The position numbers and the translations under genes are program-made. Shown here one piece after another: positions 55,359 through 63,861 of a stretch of DNA of 64,000 nucleotides. Origin of the DNA: Synechococcus sp. LA31 (GTDB taxonomy: Bacteria; Cyanobacteriota; Cyanobacteriia; PCC-6307; Cyanobiaceae); contig NZ_CP075523.1 in NCBI RefSeq assembly GCF_018502385.1, positions 806,001 through 870,000 of the forward strand. The letters are read 5' to 3'. The notes under the pieces were generated by a model. That model did no database searches and was not told where the DNA came from. It saw only the letters and a list, made by a program, of their open reading frames with translations. Position 1 is the first letter of the stretch; each line of letters opens with the position of its first letter.

Positions 55359-56567
55359 ATGCCGATGCAGCGTCTCAGCCTGCACGACCTGCTGGACGAG
55401 CTCGCCTCTGAGCAGGATCTACTGCTGGTACAAGACCTTGATGGCGTCTGCATGCCACTGGTCCGCGACCCACTCACCCGAACGCTCCCGTTGGGAACGA
55501 TCCACGCTGTGGCACAGCTTGGGCACAGTTTGCGCGTGCTCACCAACGGTGAACACGGCGGCAAGCGTGGCGTAAACCGGTTGGTGGAACAGACCGTTCC
55601 AAAGGGGGTTGATCCAGCTGCTGAGGGCCTTTATCTGCCAGGGCTTGGGGCAGGCGGCGTGCAACTGCAAACGCGCCATGGCGAGCTCAGTCACCCGGGC
55701 GTGAGCGAGCGGGAATTGCAATTCCTGCAAAGCGTGCCGCAACGACTTCGAGAGGCCCTGGTGCCACTCCTGGAGCAGTTTCTACCCCAGAGCGACCAGG
55801 CCCTCCGCGCCCAGCTACTGGATCGGATCGTGCTGGATAACGCCGTTTCGCCCACCCTGAACATCAATCTGTTGATCGAACAGATGCAGGGAGAGACGCA
55901 CCGAATCAGGCGGCTCCAGGAGCAATGCCTCAATCTGCTGCTGAGCCTGTTGGACCAAGCGAATCAAGAGGAGCTGGCAGACCGTTTTTTTGTCCATCTG
56001 GCCCCAAACCTCGGCCTAGAGGGAGAGCGGGAGCGGCTTCGGCCAGCAGCGGCAGATCAGCCCGGCACCACCGATTTCCAGTTCATGCTCCAGGGTGCAG
56101 TCAAGGAGGCTGGTTTACTCGTGTTGGTCAATGAGCACATCCGTCGCCGCACAGGCCAAGCGCCCCTCGGCGACCACTTCAACGTTCGCTCCGCACCACG
56201 CGAGCTCGACGCCCTCACAGCGCTCTGCGTGGAGCGGATCCCTGAACCCCTGATGCCGCTGCTGGTGGGGGTCGGCGACACCATCACCTCAGAGCCGGCT
56301 GAGGATGAAGGCGGCTGGCAGCGCGGAGGCAGTGACCGAGGCTTTCTCACACTGGTGCAAAAGCTGGGTCAGGCCTACGGACATAGCAACCGAGTGGTGC
56401 TCGTCGACAGCAGCGGTGGCGAACTGAAGCGGCCGAGCCACAACGATCCGCAGCTGCGGGGCCTCACGGATCCTGATGATCCGCTGCAGCTGGATGTGCT
56501 CGTACCGGGTGGACCCAGCGCCTATTGCAGCTGGCTTGAGCAACTCAGCCAGAAGCGTGGCTGCTGA
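55359..56567 (+). CDS. ggpP: Glucosylglycerol-phosphate phosphatase
   Basis: Second enzyme of GG synthesis (also StpA): removes the phosphate from GG-phosphate. 402 aa from the ATG at 55359 (MPMQRLSLHDLLDEL); a GTG 27 bases upstream is the other candidate. HAD-like nucleophile motif DLDGVCMPLVRDP near residue 26 (LLLVQDLDGV). Also NEHIRRRTGQAPLGDHFNVRSAPRELDAL and a late VLVDSSGGELKRPS; VGVGDTITSEPAEDEGGW gives the metal-binding Asp. Divergent from the dehydrogenase-like gene with 57 bases between starts. Confidence 0.9.
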   Translation: MPMQRLSLHDLLDELASEQDLLLVQDLDGVCMPLVRDPLTRTLPLGTIHAVAQLGHSLRVLTNGEHGGKRGVNRLVEQTVPKGVDPAAEGLYLPGLGAGGVQLQTRHGELSHPGVSERELQFLQSVPQRLREALVPLLEQFLPQSDQALRAQLLDRIVLDNAVSPTLNINLLIEQMQGETHRIRRLQEQCLNLLLSLLDQANQEELADRFFVHLAPNLGLEGERERLRPAAADQPGTTDFQFMLQGAVKEAGLLVLVNEHIRRRTGQAPLGDHFNVRSAPRELDALTALCVERIPEPLMPLLVGVGDTITSEPAEDEGGWQRGGSDRGFLTLVQKLGQAYGHSNRVVLVDSSGGELKRPSHNDPQLRGLTDPDDPLQLDVLVPGGPSAYCSWLEQLSQKRGC

Positions 56568-56591
56568 ACAGGGGCTGACAGCGGAGCCCAG

Positions 56592-56615
56592 GCGCCTTAT
56601 CCCTGGATAAGGCGC
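56592..56615. repeat. 24-bp inverted repeat upstream of GH13 gene
   Basis: Arms GCGCCTTATCC and GGATAAGGCGC, 11 bp each, perfectly complementary, separated by only CT. It lies 24 bases after the ggpP stop and 11 before the GH13 ATG, overlapping where a ribosome-binding site would be. There is no T-run. It may be an attenuating/processing hairpin or an operator. Confidence 0.75.
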
Positions 56616-56626
56616 TGACGAAGTTC

Positions 56627-58363
56627 ATGCCGGCTCAAGCCGAAGCCAGCACTGCAACGGAGCATCCCTGGTGGGACGGCGCCGTGATCTATCAACTGAT
56701 GCCGCGGAGTTTCAGCGATGCCAACGGTGATGGCATCGGAGATCTCCAAGGGCTGCAGAATCGGCTGCCATACCTGCGCTGGCTTGGGGTGGATGCCATC
56801 TGGCTGACCCCGATCTATCCCTCGCCCCTGCGTGATGGCGGATACGACATCACAGATTTCACTGACGTTCATCCGGAGCTCGGCGACCTCGCCTCCCTGC
56901 ATCGCCTGATCGAGGCGGCCCACGGGCACGGCATCAAAGTGATTCTCGACCTGGTGCTCAATCACACCAGCCAGCTTCACCCATGGTTTCAACGGGCACG
57001 ATTCGCCGCTCCGGGTAGCTCTGAGCGGGAGTTTTATGTGTGGAGCGACAGCACCGAGCGCTACAGCAGTGCGCCAGTGCTCTTCAGGCATTTCGAGCGC
57101 TCCAACTGGCAGTGGGATCCACAGGCTGGCCAGTTTTATCTGCACCGCTTCCTGCACCACCAGCCTGACCTCAACTACGACAACCCCGAGGTGCAGGAGG
57201 CCATGCTCCAGGTGGTGGAGTTTTGGCTCGAGCGCGGCGTCGATGGCTTTCGCCTCGATGCCATCCCGTTTCTGTTTGAGCGGGAAGGGACACGCTGTGA
57301 GGGCCTGGTGGAAACCCATGCCTTTCTGAGGAGGTTGCGCCAGCGGGTGCAGCAGCACAGCCAACGCCGAGGCAAACCGGAAGTGTTGCTGCTTGCCGAG
57401 GCGATTCAGCCGATGGATGAGGCCATGCCCTATCTGGCGGAGGGAGAGCTACATGCCGCCTTCAACTTCGCCCTCACGGCCCATCTGTTTGCAGCCGTGG
57501 CGTATGGCCAGGCCGCCGACCTCGTGCGTTTCCTCAACGACCTCAGCGAAGCCGATGTGGGGCGGGGCTGGGCGCTGCCCTTGCGCAACCACGACGAGCT
57601 GTGGCTGGGAGATGGCCACCTTGTGCCACAGGACGTGATCCAGAGGATTCGCAACGGCATCCCTGCAGCCCGAGGGCACTGGCTCAATTGGGGCATCAAT
57701 CGCCGGCTAGCACCACTGCTCAACGGCGATTCCAAGCCCAACATGGCCTTGCACGCCCTGCTTTACAGCCTGCCGGGCATGCCGTGCATCTACTACGGCG
57801 ATGAGCTCGGTATGGGCGACTGGCCGGGACTGCGGGACCGCGATGCCAACCGCACCCCCATGGCCTGGACGCCCCAACGCAACGGCGGCTTCTCCTCAGC
57901 CCCCGACCCCCTGCTGGTGCTGCCACCGATCACGACACCGGGTTACGACTACCGCGTGGTGAATGTTGAGGTCCAGAAATCCCTCAATGGCTCATTACTC
58001 AACTGGCACCGCCGCATGTTGATGAGCCGAAAGCTGTTGCCTGCCTTGCGTCATGGCGATTTCCGCATGCTGCCGAGCGGACACCCCGGCATCGTGAGTT
58101 ACGTGCGTCAGAGCCCCGAGATGACGGTGCTCGTGGCGGTGAATCTGAGTGGTACCGGCGCTTCCACTCAACTGAATCTGGAACCTTGGCAAGGCGAACG
58201 GGTGCGCGAATTGCTCTGGGGCTGTGAGTTTCCTGAAGCCACCAAGCAGTGGTTCATCTATCTACCGGCCTATGGATTCGGTTGGTGGCTGCTGGGTGAT
58301 GCGGAGCTCAGTTCCTCAAGCCAAGTTGCCGCTGGAGCAGAAAGGCGCTCTGCCTCCCCTTGA
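56627..58363 (+). CDS. GH13 alpha-glucosidase, trehalose synthase-like
   Basis: A 578-aa glycoside hydrolase family 13 enzyme. Conserved regions: DLVLNHTS (region I), GVDGFRLDAIPFLFEREGT (nucleophile Asp about 211), LLLAEAIQPMDEAM (acid/base Glu about 258) and LRNHDELWLGDG (Asp about 323). The FLFEREGTRCEGLVETHAFL pattern and the whole layout follow trehalose synthase (TreS, maltose/trehalose isomerase) more than amylases. In an osmolyte island it might instead act on GG or another glucoside (hydrolysis or transglucosylation). The last ~24 residues (SSSSQVAAGAERRSASP) extend past the domain and overlap glpD by 94 bases tail-to-tail. Confidence 0.84.
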   Translation: MPAQAEASTATEHPWWDGAVIYQLMPRSFSDANGDGIGDLQGLQNRLPYLRWLGVDAIWLTPIYPSPLRDGGYDITDFTDVHPELGDLASLHRLIEAAHGHGIKVILDLVLNHTSQLHPWFQRARFAAPGSSEREFYVWSDSTERYSSAPVLFRHFERSNWQWDPQAGQFYLHRFLHHQPDLNYDNPEVQEAMLQVVEFWLERGVDGFRLDAIPFLFEREGTRCEGLVETHAFLRRLRQRVQQHSQRRGKPEVLLLAEAIQPMDEAMPYLAEGELHAAFNFALTAHLFAAVAYGQAADLVRFLNDLSEADVGRGWALPLRNHDELWLGDGHLVPQDVIQRIRNGIPAARGHWLNWGINRRLAPLLNGDSKPNMALHALLYSLPGMPCIYYGDELGMGDWPGLRDRDANRTPMAWTPQRNGGFSSAPDPLLVLPPITTPGYDYRVVNVEVQKSLNGSLLNWHRRMLMSRKLLPALRHGDFRMLPSGHPGIVSYVRQSPEMTVLVAVNLSGTGASTQLNLEPWQGERVRELLWGCEFPEATKQWFIYLPAYGFGWWLLGDAELSSSSQVAAGAERRSASP

Positions 58364-59814
58364 TCGAGGAAGCCGATGCGGGAACGTCGATCCAGCAAAT
58401 CGGCGCTGTTGCGGGCTAGCTCATGGCGATGGTTAAAGCGCCACTCGGCCCTACTCACAGGGATGACAGCGCTGAGCGGCTCCAGCTCGCTGCACTGCTG
58501 TGCTTCCTCCACCAACTGCTGGGCGCGAAGGCCGTAGCTGGTGATCAGATGCTCCGCTTGTGAAGCACCCCCGGGTAAAGCAAGCGTCAGCGTCTCACGC
58601 AGCGCTTGCAAGGCAGTGTGTGTCTCCTGCCATGAATTGGCAGCCCCCAGCAGGGGTAGTGGCTGTTCACGGGGTGGCTGGTGGTTGATCAGCTGCAGGG
58701 CATCAAGGGCAAGCCGGCGGCAGGTGGTCCACTTACCGCCCAGCAGGCTGATCAGTCCGCAGGGGAGTTGTTCCACCTCGTGTTCGCGCACCACGCTGCT
58801 GCTGTTGGTGCCACCAGCGGGCTGGATCAAGGGGCGCCCACCGGCCCAACGCGATGTGATCGACGCGGCGCTGAAGCTGGGGAACCACTGCTGCAGATGC
58901 TCGATCAGGTAATCGGTTTCCGCTGGCGTGACCTGCGTGGCCTGCTCCAGTGGACAGGCTTGATCGGTGGTGCCCACCAATGTGCGCCCGAGGAAGGGCA
59001 GCACAAACAGCACGCGCCCATCGCGGGTGCGCGGAATCAACAAGCCAACGCCACCTGGGCAGAGCTGCTCGCTCAACACGAGGTGAATCCCACGGCTGAC
59101 TAGCAGACGTGATGGAGCATCGGGTTGGGCTTGTTGCCGTAGGCCATCGGCGGCGATGCCCGTGGCATTCACAAACTGATGGGCCAGCCAACGCTGCTGC
59201 TGCCCATCGGGCCCCTGGCTGATCGCGGCCTGAAGCCGGCCGTTGACCTGTTCAAATCCGACCACACGGCAATCGCGCTGCACCGTGGCACCAGCAGCTT
59301 GGGCGGTGAGCACCAGCAGCAAATTGAGGCGAGCATCATCAAACTGACCATCGCTGTAGAGCAGCCCGCTGCTCACGCTGCCGCCTAGCCCTGGCAGCAG
59401 CTCTCTCAGCTCCGCCCCGCCCAGGCCCTGGGTGGGCTCAAGGCCAGCAGCGCCAGCCAACAGGTCATACATCCCAAGCCCAACGCGGTAGTAGAGCTGC
59501 TCGAGACCATGGCGCGTGGGTAGAGCGATGCGCAGCTCATGGGCGAGGAAGGGGGCCTGCTCGATCCAATAGCGGCGTTCAGCCAGGGCCTCGCGCACCA
59601 ACTTGAACTGAGCGGGATCGGCTTTCTTGAAAGCCAGTTCGAGATAGCGCACCCCGCCGTGCAGCAGCTTGGTGCTGCGGGAGCTCGTACCGATCCCTGG
59701 ATCACCGGCCTCCAGCAGAGCTACACGCAACCCGCGCCGCACCGCCTCAAGGGCCAAGCTGGCGCCGCTGCTGCCAGCGCCGATCACCACCAGATCAAAC
59801 GGTTGCATCACCAT
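58270..59814 (-). CDS. glpD: FAD-dependent glycerol-3-phosphate dehydrogenase
   Basis: Membrane-associated flavoprotein oxidising glycerol 3-phosphate to dihydroxyacetone phosphate, with electrons to quinone. 514 aa from ATG 59814 (MVMQPFDLVVIGAG; a second ATG is at 59808). FAD-binding GAGSSGASLALEAVRRGLRVALLEAGD; TKLLHGGVRYLELAFK is the GlpD motif; GGKWTTCRRLALDAL near the end. Start overlaps glpK stop by 20 bases, so glpK-glpD are an operon. Family match is clear. Confidence 0.93.
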   Translation of the reverse strand: MVMQPFDLVVIGAGSSGASLALEAVRRGLRVALLEAGDPGIGTSSRSTKLLHGGVRYLELAFKKADPAQFKLVREALAERRYWIEQAPFLAHELRIALPTRHGLEQLYYRVGLGMYDLLAGAAGLEPTQGLGGAELRELLPGLGGSVSSGLLYSDGQFDDARLNLLLVLTAQAAGATVQRDCRVVGFEQVNGRLQAAISQGPDGQQQRWLAHQFVNATGIAADGLRQQAQPDAPSRLLVSRGIHLVLSEQLCPGGVGLLIPRTRDGRVLFVLPFLGRTLVGTTDQACPLEQATQVTPAETDYLIEHLQQWFPSFSAASITSRWAGGRPLIQPAGGTNSSSVVREHEVEQLPCGLISLLGGKWTTCRRLALDALQLINHQPPREQPLPLLGAANSWQETHTALQALRETLTLALPGGASQAEHLITSYGLRAQQLVEEAQQCSELEPLSAVIPVSRAEWRFNHRHELARNSADLLDRRSRIGFLDQGEAERLSAPAATWLEELSSASPSSHQPNP

Positions 59815-61309
59815 GCCAGTGCAAACAACGACGGACCGCCTCCTGCCAGCGGCGGCGCCAAGCCTGGCGATCGCTAACGGAGAGCTGAGGTTCAAACCGG
59901 GTACAGCCCGCCAGGAGCCGTTCGCGGATTGGCTCAAGATCGCTCACGACACCGGCTTCCTGACCAGCCATCAACGCCACACCACGGGCTGTGGATTCCA
60001 GATGAGCAGGGCGACGAACGGCAAGCGCAATGCTGTCGGCCTGGGCCTGCATCAACACATTGGAGGCGGCAGCGCCGCCATCCACCGCGAGCTCGAGTAA
60101 GCCATGCCCGAGGGCGGTTTCAGCCGTCTCCACCAGGGTGCTGACCGCCAGTGCAATGCCATCAAGGGCGGCACGGGCGAGATGCCCCGCGCTCGTGTCG
60201 CGGGTGATCCCGATCAGCAGGCCTCGGGCGTCTGGATCCCAGTGGGGCGTGCCCCAGCCTGTGAAGGCCGGCACCAGCATCAGTTCGCCAGCGTCGGGCA
60301 CCGAGGCAGCCAGGGCATCCACCTTCGCCGAGGCATCGATCAGCCCCAAACCGTCACGCAACCACTGCACCACGGTGCCAGCGTTGAACAGGCTCCCCTC
60401 CAAGCAATAGGTGATACGGCCAGCGGCGTCGCTCCACCCCACGGTGCTGAGCAGACCACCCTCCGCCCGCACTGGCTGATCCCCGCAGGTCACCACCAGA
60501 AAAGCACCCGTTCCATAGGTGCACTTGGCTTGCCCCGGCATCACACACAGCTGCCCATAGGTAGCGGCCTGCTGATCGCCCAGCACCGCCGTGATGGGCA
60601 CTCCTGCGAAGGGAAGGCCAGCGGCAATCGTGCCAAACGAACCGCGGCTCGGTAGCAGCTGTGGAAGCTCCTCGCCTGAAAGGCCAACGATGTCGAGGGC
60701 CTGCGGCAGCCACTGGCATTGCTCTAGATCCAGCAACAGCGTGCGGCTTGCATTGCTGTGATCAGTGGCATGGAAGCGCCCGCCACTGAGCTGCCAAAGC
60801 AGCCAGCTATCCACAGTGCCGATACAGAGATCACCGCGGCTTTGGGCGGCGGCAGCCTCGGGGTGGTGATCGAGCAGCCAGCGGATTTTGCTGGCGCTGA
60901 AATAGGGATCGAGCACCAAACCGGTGCGGTGCTGCCAGGCCGCTGCCTCCGGGAGCTGCTGCCAGCTGCGGCAGACCGCGCTGGTGCGCCGGTCTTGCCA
61001 CACCAGAGCAGGACCGAGCGGTGTTCCATTGCCGCGCTTCCAGAACAGGGTTGTTTCCCGCTGGTTGGTCACACCGCACGCACACACAGCCCGGCGTTGC
61101 TCCTCGTTTAACTGGCGATCCAACGCCTGCATCGCCTGCATCTGGCTCTCCCAGATCGCCAGGGGCTGCTGTTCCACCCAGCCATCGGCGGGATAGGCAA
61201 TCGCCAGGGGGACCTGGGCCGAGGCCACCGGTTCTCCCTGAAGGTTGAACAGCACTGCTCTGGAGCTGCTGGTGCCCTGGTCGAGCGCCAGTAGAAGAGG
61301 TTCTGTCAT
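59795..61309 (-). CDS. glpK: Glycerol kinase
   Basis: Phosphorylates glycerol with ATP to glycerol 3-phosphate; 504 aa. FGGY family: LALDQGTSSSRAVLFN, GVTNQRETTLFWKRGNG, VDSWLLWQLSGG, and YGTGAFLVVTCGDQP. Upstream of glpD in a shared transcript. In a GG island it would recover glycerol released from GG breakdown back to the GgpS substrate. In Synechocystis, glpK is also near the ggpS locus. Confidence 0.94.
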   Translation of the reverse strand: MTEPLLLALDQGTSSSRAVLFNLQGEPVASAQVPLAIAYPADGWVEQQPLAIWESQMQAMQALDRQLNEEQRRAVCACGVTNQRETTLFWKRGNGTPLGPALVWQDRRTSAVCRSWQQLPEAAAWQHRTGLVLDPYFSASKIRWLLDHHPEAAAAQSRGDLCIGTVDSWLLWQLSGGRFHATDHSNASRTLLLDLEQCQWLPQALDIVGLSGEELPQLLPSRGSFGTIAAGLPFAGVPITAVLGDQQAATYGQLCVMPGQAKCTYGTGAFLVVTCGDQPVRAEGGLLSTVGWSDAAGRITYCLEGSLFNAGTVVQWLRDGLGLIDASAKVDALAASVPDAGELMLVPAFTGWGTPHWDPDARGLLIGITRDTSAGHLARAALDGIALAVSTLVETAETALGHGLLELAVDGGAAASNVLMQAQADSIALAVRRPAHLESTARGVALMAGQEAGVVSDLEPIRERLLAGCTRFEPQLSVSDRQAWRRRWQEAVRRCLHWHGDATV

Positions 61310-61391
61310 CGGCAGATCCCTTTACCGACACTGTTAGGTCGCATTAGCCCAGCTGTCAGGCGACAGTGGCCAAGAGCCCATCCCGCATGTG

Positions 61392-62420
61392 ATGCCCTTC
61401 GACCTGGGAACCTTCCTGCCTGCCCTGCTGACCCTGGTGGGCGGCGGATTTCTCTCGATCCTGTTGGCGCGGGTGCTCACGCTGATACTGGGGCGCGCGG
61501 TGCGACGCACACGCAGCCGCGCCGATGACTTCATCCTGCAGGTGTTGGGAGACACGATTCCCCCCGCCGGCTGGGTGATCAGCGCCGCTCTGGCTTGGCA
61601 AATCATTCCCACCAGCGCTAGCGGTGATCGGGTGGCCTTCGGGCTGGCGAAGCTGATCCTGGTGGCGCTGTTGGTGCGCTTGGTCAACCGCGTCAGCATC
61701 CGCGTACTGCGAGGCTGGGCCGGACGGCAGAGCGACGATGCAGTCGCCACGATGATCAGCTCTCTGGCACCGCTGATGCGGGCTCTGGTGTGGACCGTGG
61801 GCGCGCTGTTTTACCTACAAAACATCGGCGTCCAGATGGCTGCGATCTGGGCTCTGCTCAGTGCCGGCGGTATCGGCGCTGGCTTGGCCCTACGCGAACC
61901 CGTGGCCGAATTCTTCGAGTACATCACGATTTTGCTCGACAAACCCTTCGTGAGCGGACAGTTCATCAACGTGGGGGATGTCTGGGCCACGGTGGAGCGT
62001 GTGGGCGTGCGCAGCACACGTCTTCGCAGCATCAATGGTGAGGCGATTGTGATGAGCAACAGTGAGCTCACCGGATCGGTAGTGGCCAACTACGGCTCGA
62101 TGGAGAGGCGGCGCTTGATCTACCGCCTCGGGGTGACCTACGACACCAGCCACAGCACGCTGGAGCGGATTCCAGCTCTGCTCCAGGAGATCGTGGAAAG
62201 TGGAGGTGATGCAGAGTTTGACCGCTGCCACTTTGTGTCTTTCAACGACAGCAGCCTTGATTTCGAACTGGTGTATTTCGTGCCAACCAGCGATTTTGGC
62301 CAGGCGATGACTGTGCAACAGCGCATCAATCTGGAGATCGTGAAGCGATTTGCCGAGCAAAGCATCGACTTCGCCTTCCCAACCCGCACGGTGCAGATGA
62401 TCCAGCCAACGGTCGACTGA
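61392..62420 (+). CDS. MscS-family mechanosensitive ion channel
   Basis: 342-aa membrane protein; ATG at 61392 follows a GTG at 61389. Four to five hydrophobic helices; the pore helix is IWALLSAGGIGAGLALREPVAEFFEYI, then the MscS beta domain FINVGDVWATVERVGVRSTRLRSINGEAIVMSNSEL (split here at many positions). Opens on hypo-osmotic shock to release solutes such as GG. Divergent from glpK with 82 bases between. Probably a functional part of the osmotic island. Confidence 0.9.
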   Translation: MPFDLGTFLPALLTLVGGGFLSILLARVLTLILGRAVRRTRSRADDFILQVLGDTIPPAGWVISAALAWQIIPTSASGDRVAFGLAKLILVALLVRLVNRVSIRVLRGWAGRQSDDAVATMISSLAPLMRALVWTVGALFYLQNIGVQMAAIWALLSAGGIGAGLALREPVAEFFEYITILLDKPFVSGQFINVGDVWATVERVGVRSTRLRSINGEAIVMSNSELTGSVVANYGSMERRRLIYRLGVTYDTSHSTLERIPALLQEIVESGGDAEFDRCHFVSFNDSSLDFELVYFVPTSDFGQAMTVQQRINLEIVKRFAEQSIDFAFPTRTVQMIQPTVD

Positions 62421-62480
62421 TAGGATCTCAGCTGGCTCCGCTTGGAGTCATGTCGTCATTATTCCCTCAGAAGGTCGGTC

Positions 62481-62717
62481 ATGTCCCGGGTCTGCCAGCT
62501 CACAGGCAAGCGCGCCAACAACGGCATGGCCGTGTCCCACTCCCACGTTCGGACGAAAAAGCTTCAGCAGGTGAACCTTCAGGAACGTCGCCTGTGGTGG
62601 TCTGAAGGCAATCGTTTCGTGAAGCTGCGCGTTTCAACACGTGCTCTGAAGACCATCCAGAAGAAGGGTCTTGGTGCCTACGCCAAAGAGCTGGGCATCA
62701 ATCTGGCCAAGATCTGA
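62481..62717 (+). CDS. rpmB: 50S ribosomal protein L28
   Basis: 78-aa L28 from ATG 62481 ([16 protein letters not shown]), with [21 protein letters not shown], as in other bacteria. AAGGTCGGTC precedes the start. 60 bases after mscS. Confidence 0.96.
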   Translation: MSRVCQLTGKRANNGMAVSHSHVRTKKLQQVNLQERRLWWSEGNRFVKLRVSTRALKTIQKKGLGAYAKELGINLAKI

Positions 62718-62732
62718 GTCGGCTCTTCAACG

Positions 62733-63305
62733 ATGCAGCGCCGCCAACTTCTGCGCGGACTCGCCATCACCTCTGTGAGCCTGCTGGGTTTCTCTCGGCA
62801 GGCTCTTGCTTTGGGTGGCGTGCTTCCAGCCGAAGGCGAACCAGCCCCGGCCTTTCAACTCCATGGCGTGGTGCCGGGATCCGATGGATCCGCCATGGAA
62901 GCCGATCGCAGCCTGGCCGACTTTGCTGGCCGCTGGCTGGTGCTGTATTTCTATCCCCGCGATTTCACCGAGGGCTGCACGATCGAAGCCCGCGGTTTTC
63001 AGCGCGACCTGGATGCCTTTCACCGGGCTGGCGCTGAGGTCGTGGGTGTGAGTGCAGACAGCGCGGAATCCCATGCCGAGTTCTGCGGCAGCGAGGCCTT
63101 GGCTTATCCGCTGCTCTCCGATCCGGGTGGTCAAGTGAGCAAGGCCTACGGGAGTTGGATCCCTCCTTTTTCGCAACGCCACACCTTTTTGATCGATCCC
63201 GATGGGGTGTTACGGCAGATTTGGGTAGCCGTGCGGCCCAGTGGGCATAGCCAGGATGTGCTGGGCAGTCTCAAGCGCCAGGCGGCAGACCATCCGAGCG
63301 CCTAA
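62733..63305 (+). CDS. PrxQ/BCP-type peroxiredoxin, exported
   Basis: 190 aa. N-terminus MQRRQLLRGLAITSVSLLGFSRQALAL is a signal, twin-Arg-like, so it probably acts in the lumen or periplasm. Peroxidatic Cys is in DFTEGCTIEARGF; the usual PrxQ resolving Cys five residues on is Arg, and another Cys lies later in AEFCGSEA. Reduces peroxides with thiol donors. 35-base tail-to-tail overlap with the next gene. Confidence 0.9.
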   Translation: MQRRQLLRGLAITSVSLLGFSRQALALGGVLPAEGEPAPAFQLHGVVPGSDGSAMEADRSLADFAGRWLVLYFYPRDFTEGCTIEARGFQRDLDAFHRAGAEVVGVSADSAESHAEFCGSEALAYPLLSDPGGQVSKAYGSWIPPFSQRHTFLIDPDGVLRQIWVAVRPSGHSQDVLGSLKRQAADHPSA

Positions 63306-63861
63306 AGCTCATGCACCAACCGCTGCCCGGGCCCTCCACCTCCCATCGCGGCAGCCAGTGGCGCCAGCTGTAGGGCACGTTGTGGCCACCTGAGCCCACC
63401 CGTACATAGCCACCGTTGATGTTGTCGAGTTCTCCGTAGGGGTCGTTGAACACCCCGGCGCCGGGTTCAAACCCAATGGCAAGAATCCAGTGGCCACCTC
63501 CCCGGGGTGCAGACGAGGAGCCGTGGTGAAGAAAACCGGTCCCAACCGGGTACCCGGCTTTCAACTCCTCCTCCAGCAGGCGGCGATCGCCCGTGGTTCG
63601 ATAACGCGCCAGCACGCCGTAGTCAGCGCAAGCCTGAATCTGGGCTTGCGCCGAGGTGGTGTCGCCGTAGCGGCGCAGGGTGTGCAGATAGGTGTCGTCG
63701 GCGTTGGAGCCCTTCAACGCATCCGGCCTCAGGTATTTCACGGCCATCGCGCAGGTGCTGGAAAAACACATGCGATAGGCCTGGCCGGGAATACGGCTGT
63801 CGGTCTGAACGTAGTACTGACGCACGGGCAGCAACAAACGCTGACCGGTCGAGAGAGTCAT
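63271..63861 (-). CDS. C39-like cysteine peptidase
   Basis: 196 aa from the ATG at 63861 (MTLSTGQRLLLPVRQYY); a GTG at 63963 adds 34 residues without a clear domain. Papain-like C39-type fold: catalytic Cys in YRMCFSSTCAMAVKYL, His in APRGGGHWILAIGFE and Asp in GVFNDPYGELDN; end YSWRHWLPRWEVEGPGSGW. Such proteins occur in phages and bacteria and probably cut peptides or cell-wall peptides. No export signal seen. No phage neighbours in the window. Confidence 0.75.
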   Translation of the reverse strand: MTLSTGQRLLLPVRQYYVQTDSRIPGQAYRMCFSSTCAMAVKYLRPDALKGSNADDTYLHTLRRYGDTTSAQAQIQACADYGVLARYRTTGDRRLLEEELKAGYPVGTGFLHHGSSSAPRGGGHWILAIGFEPGAGVFNDPYGELDNINGGYVRVGSGGHNVPYSWRHWLPRWEVEGPGSGWCMSFRRSDGLPPGA

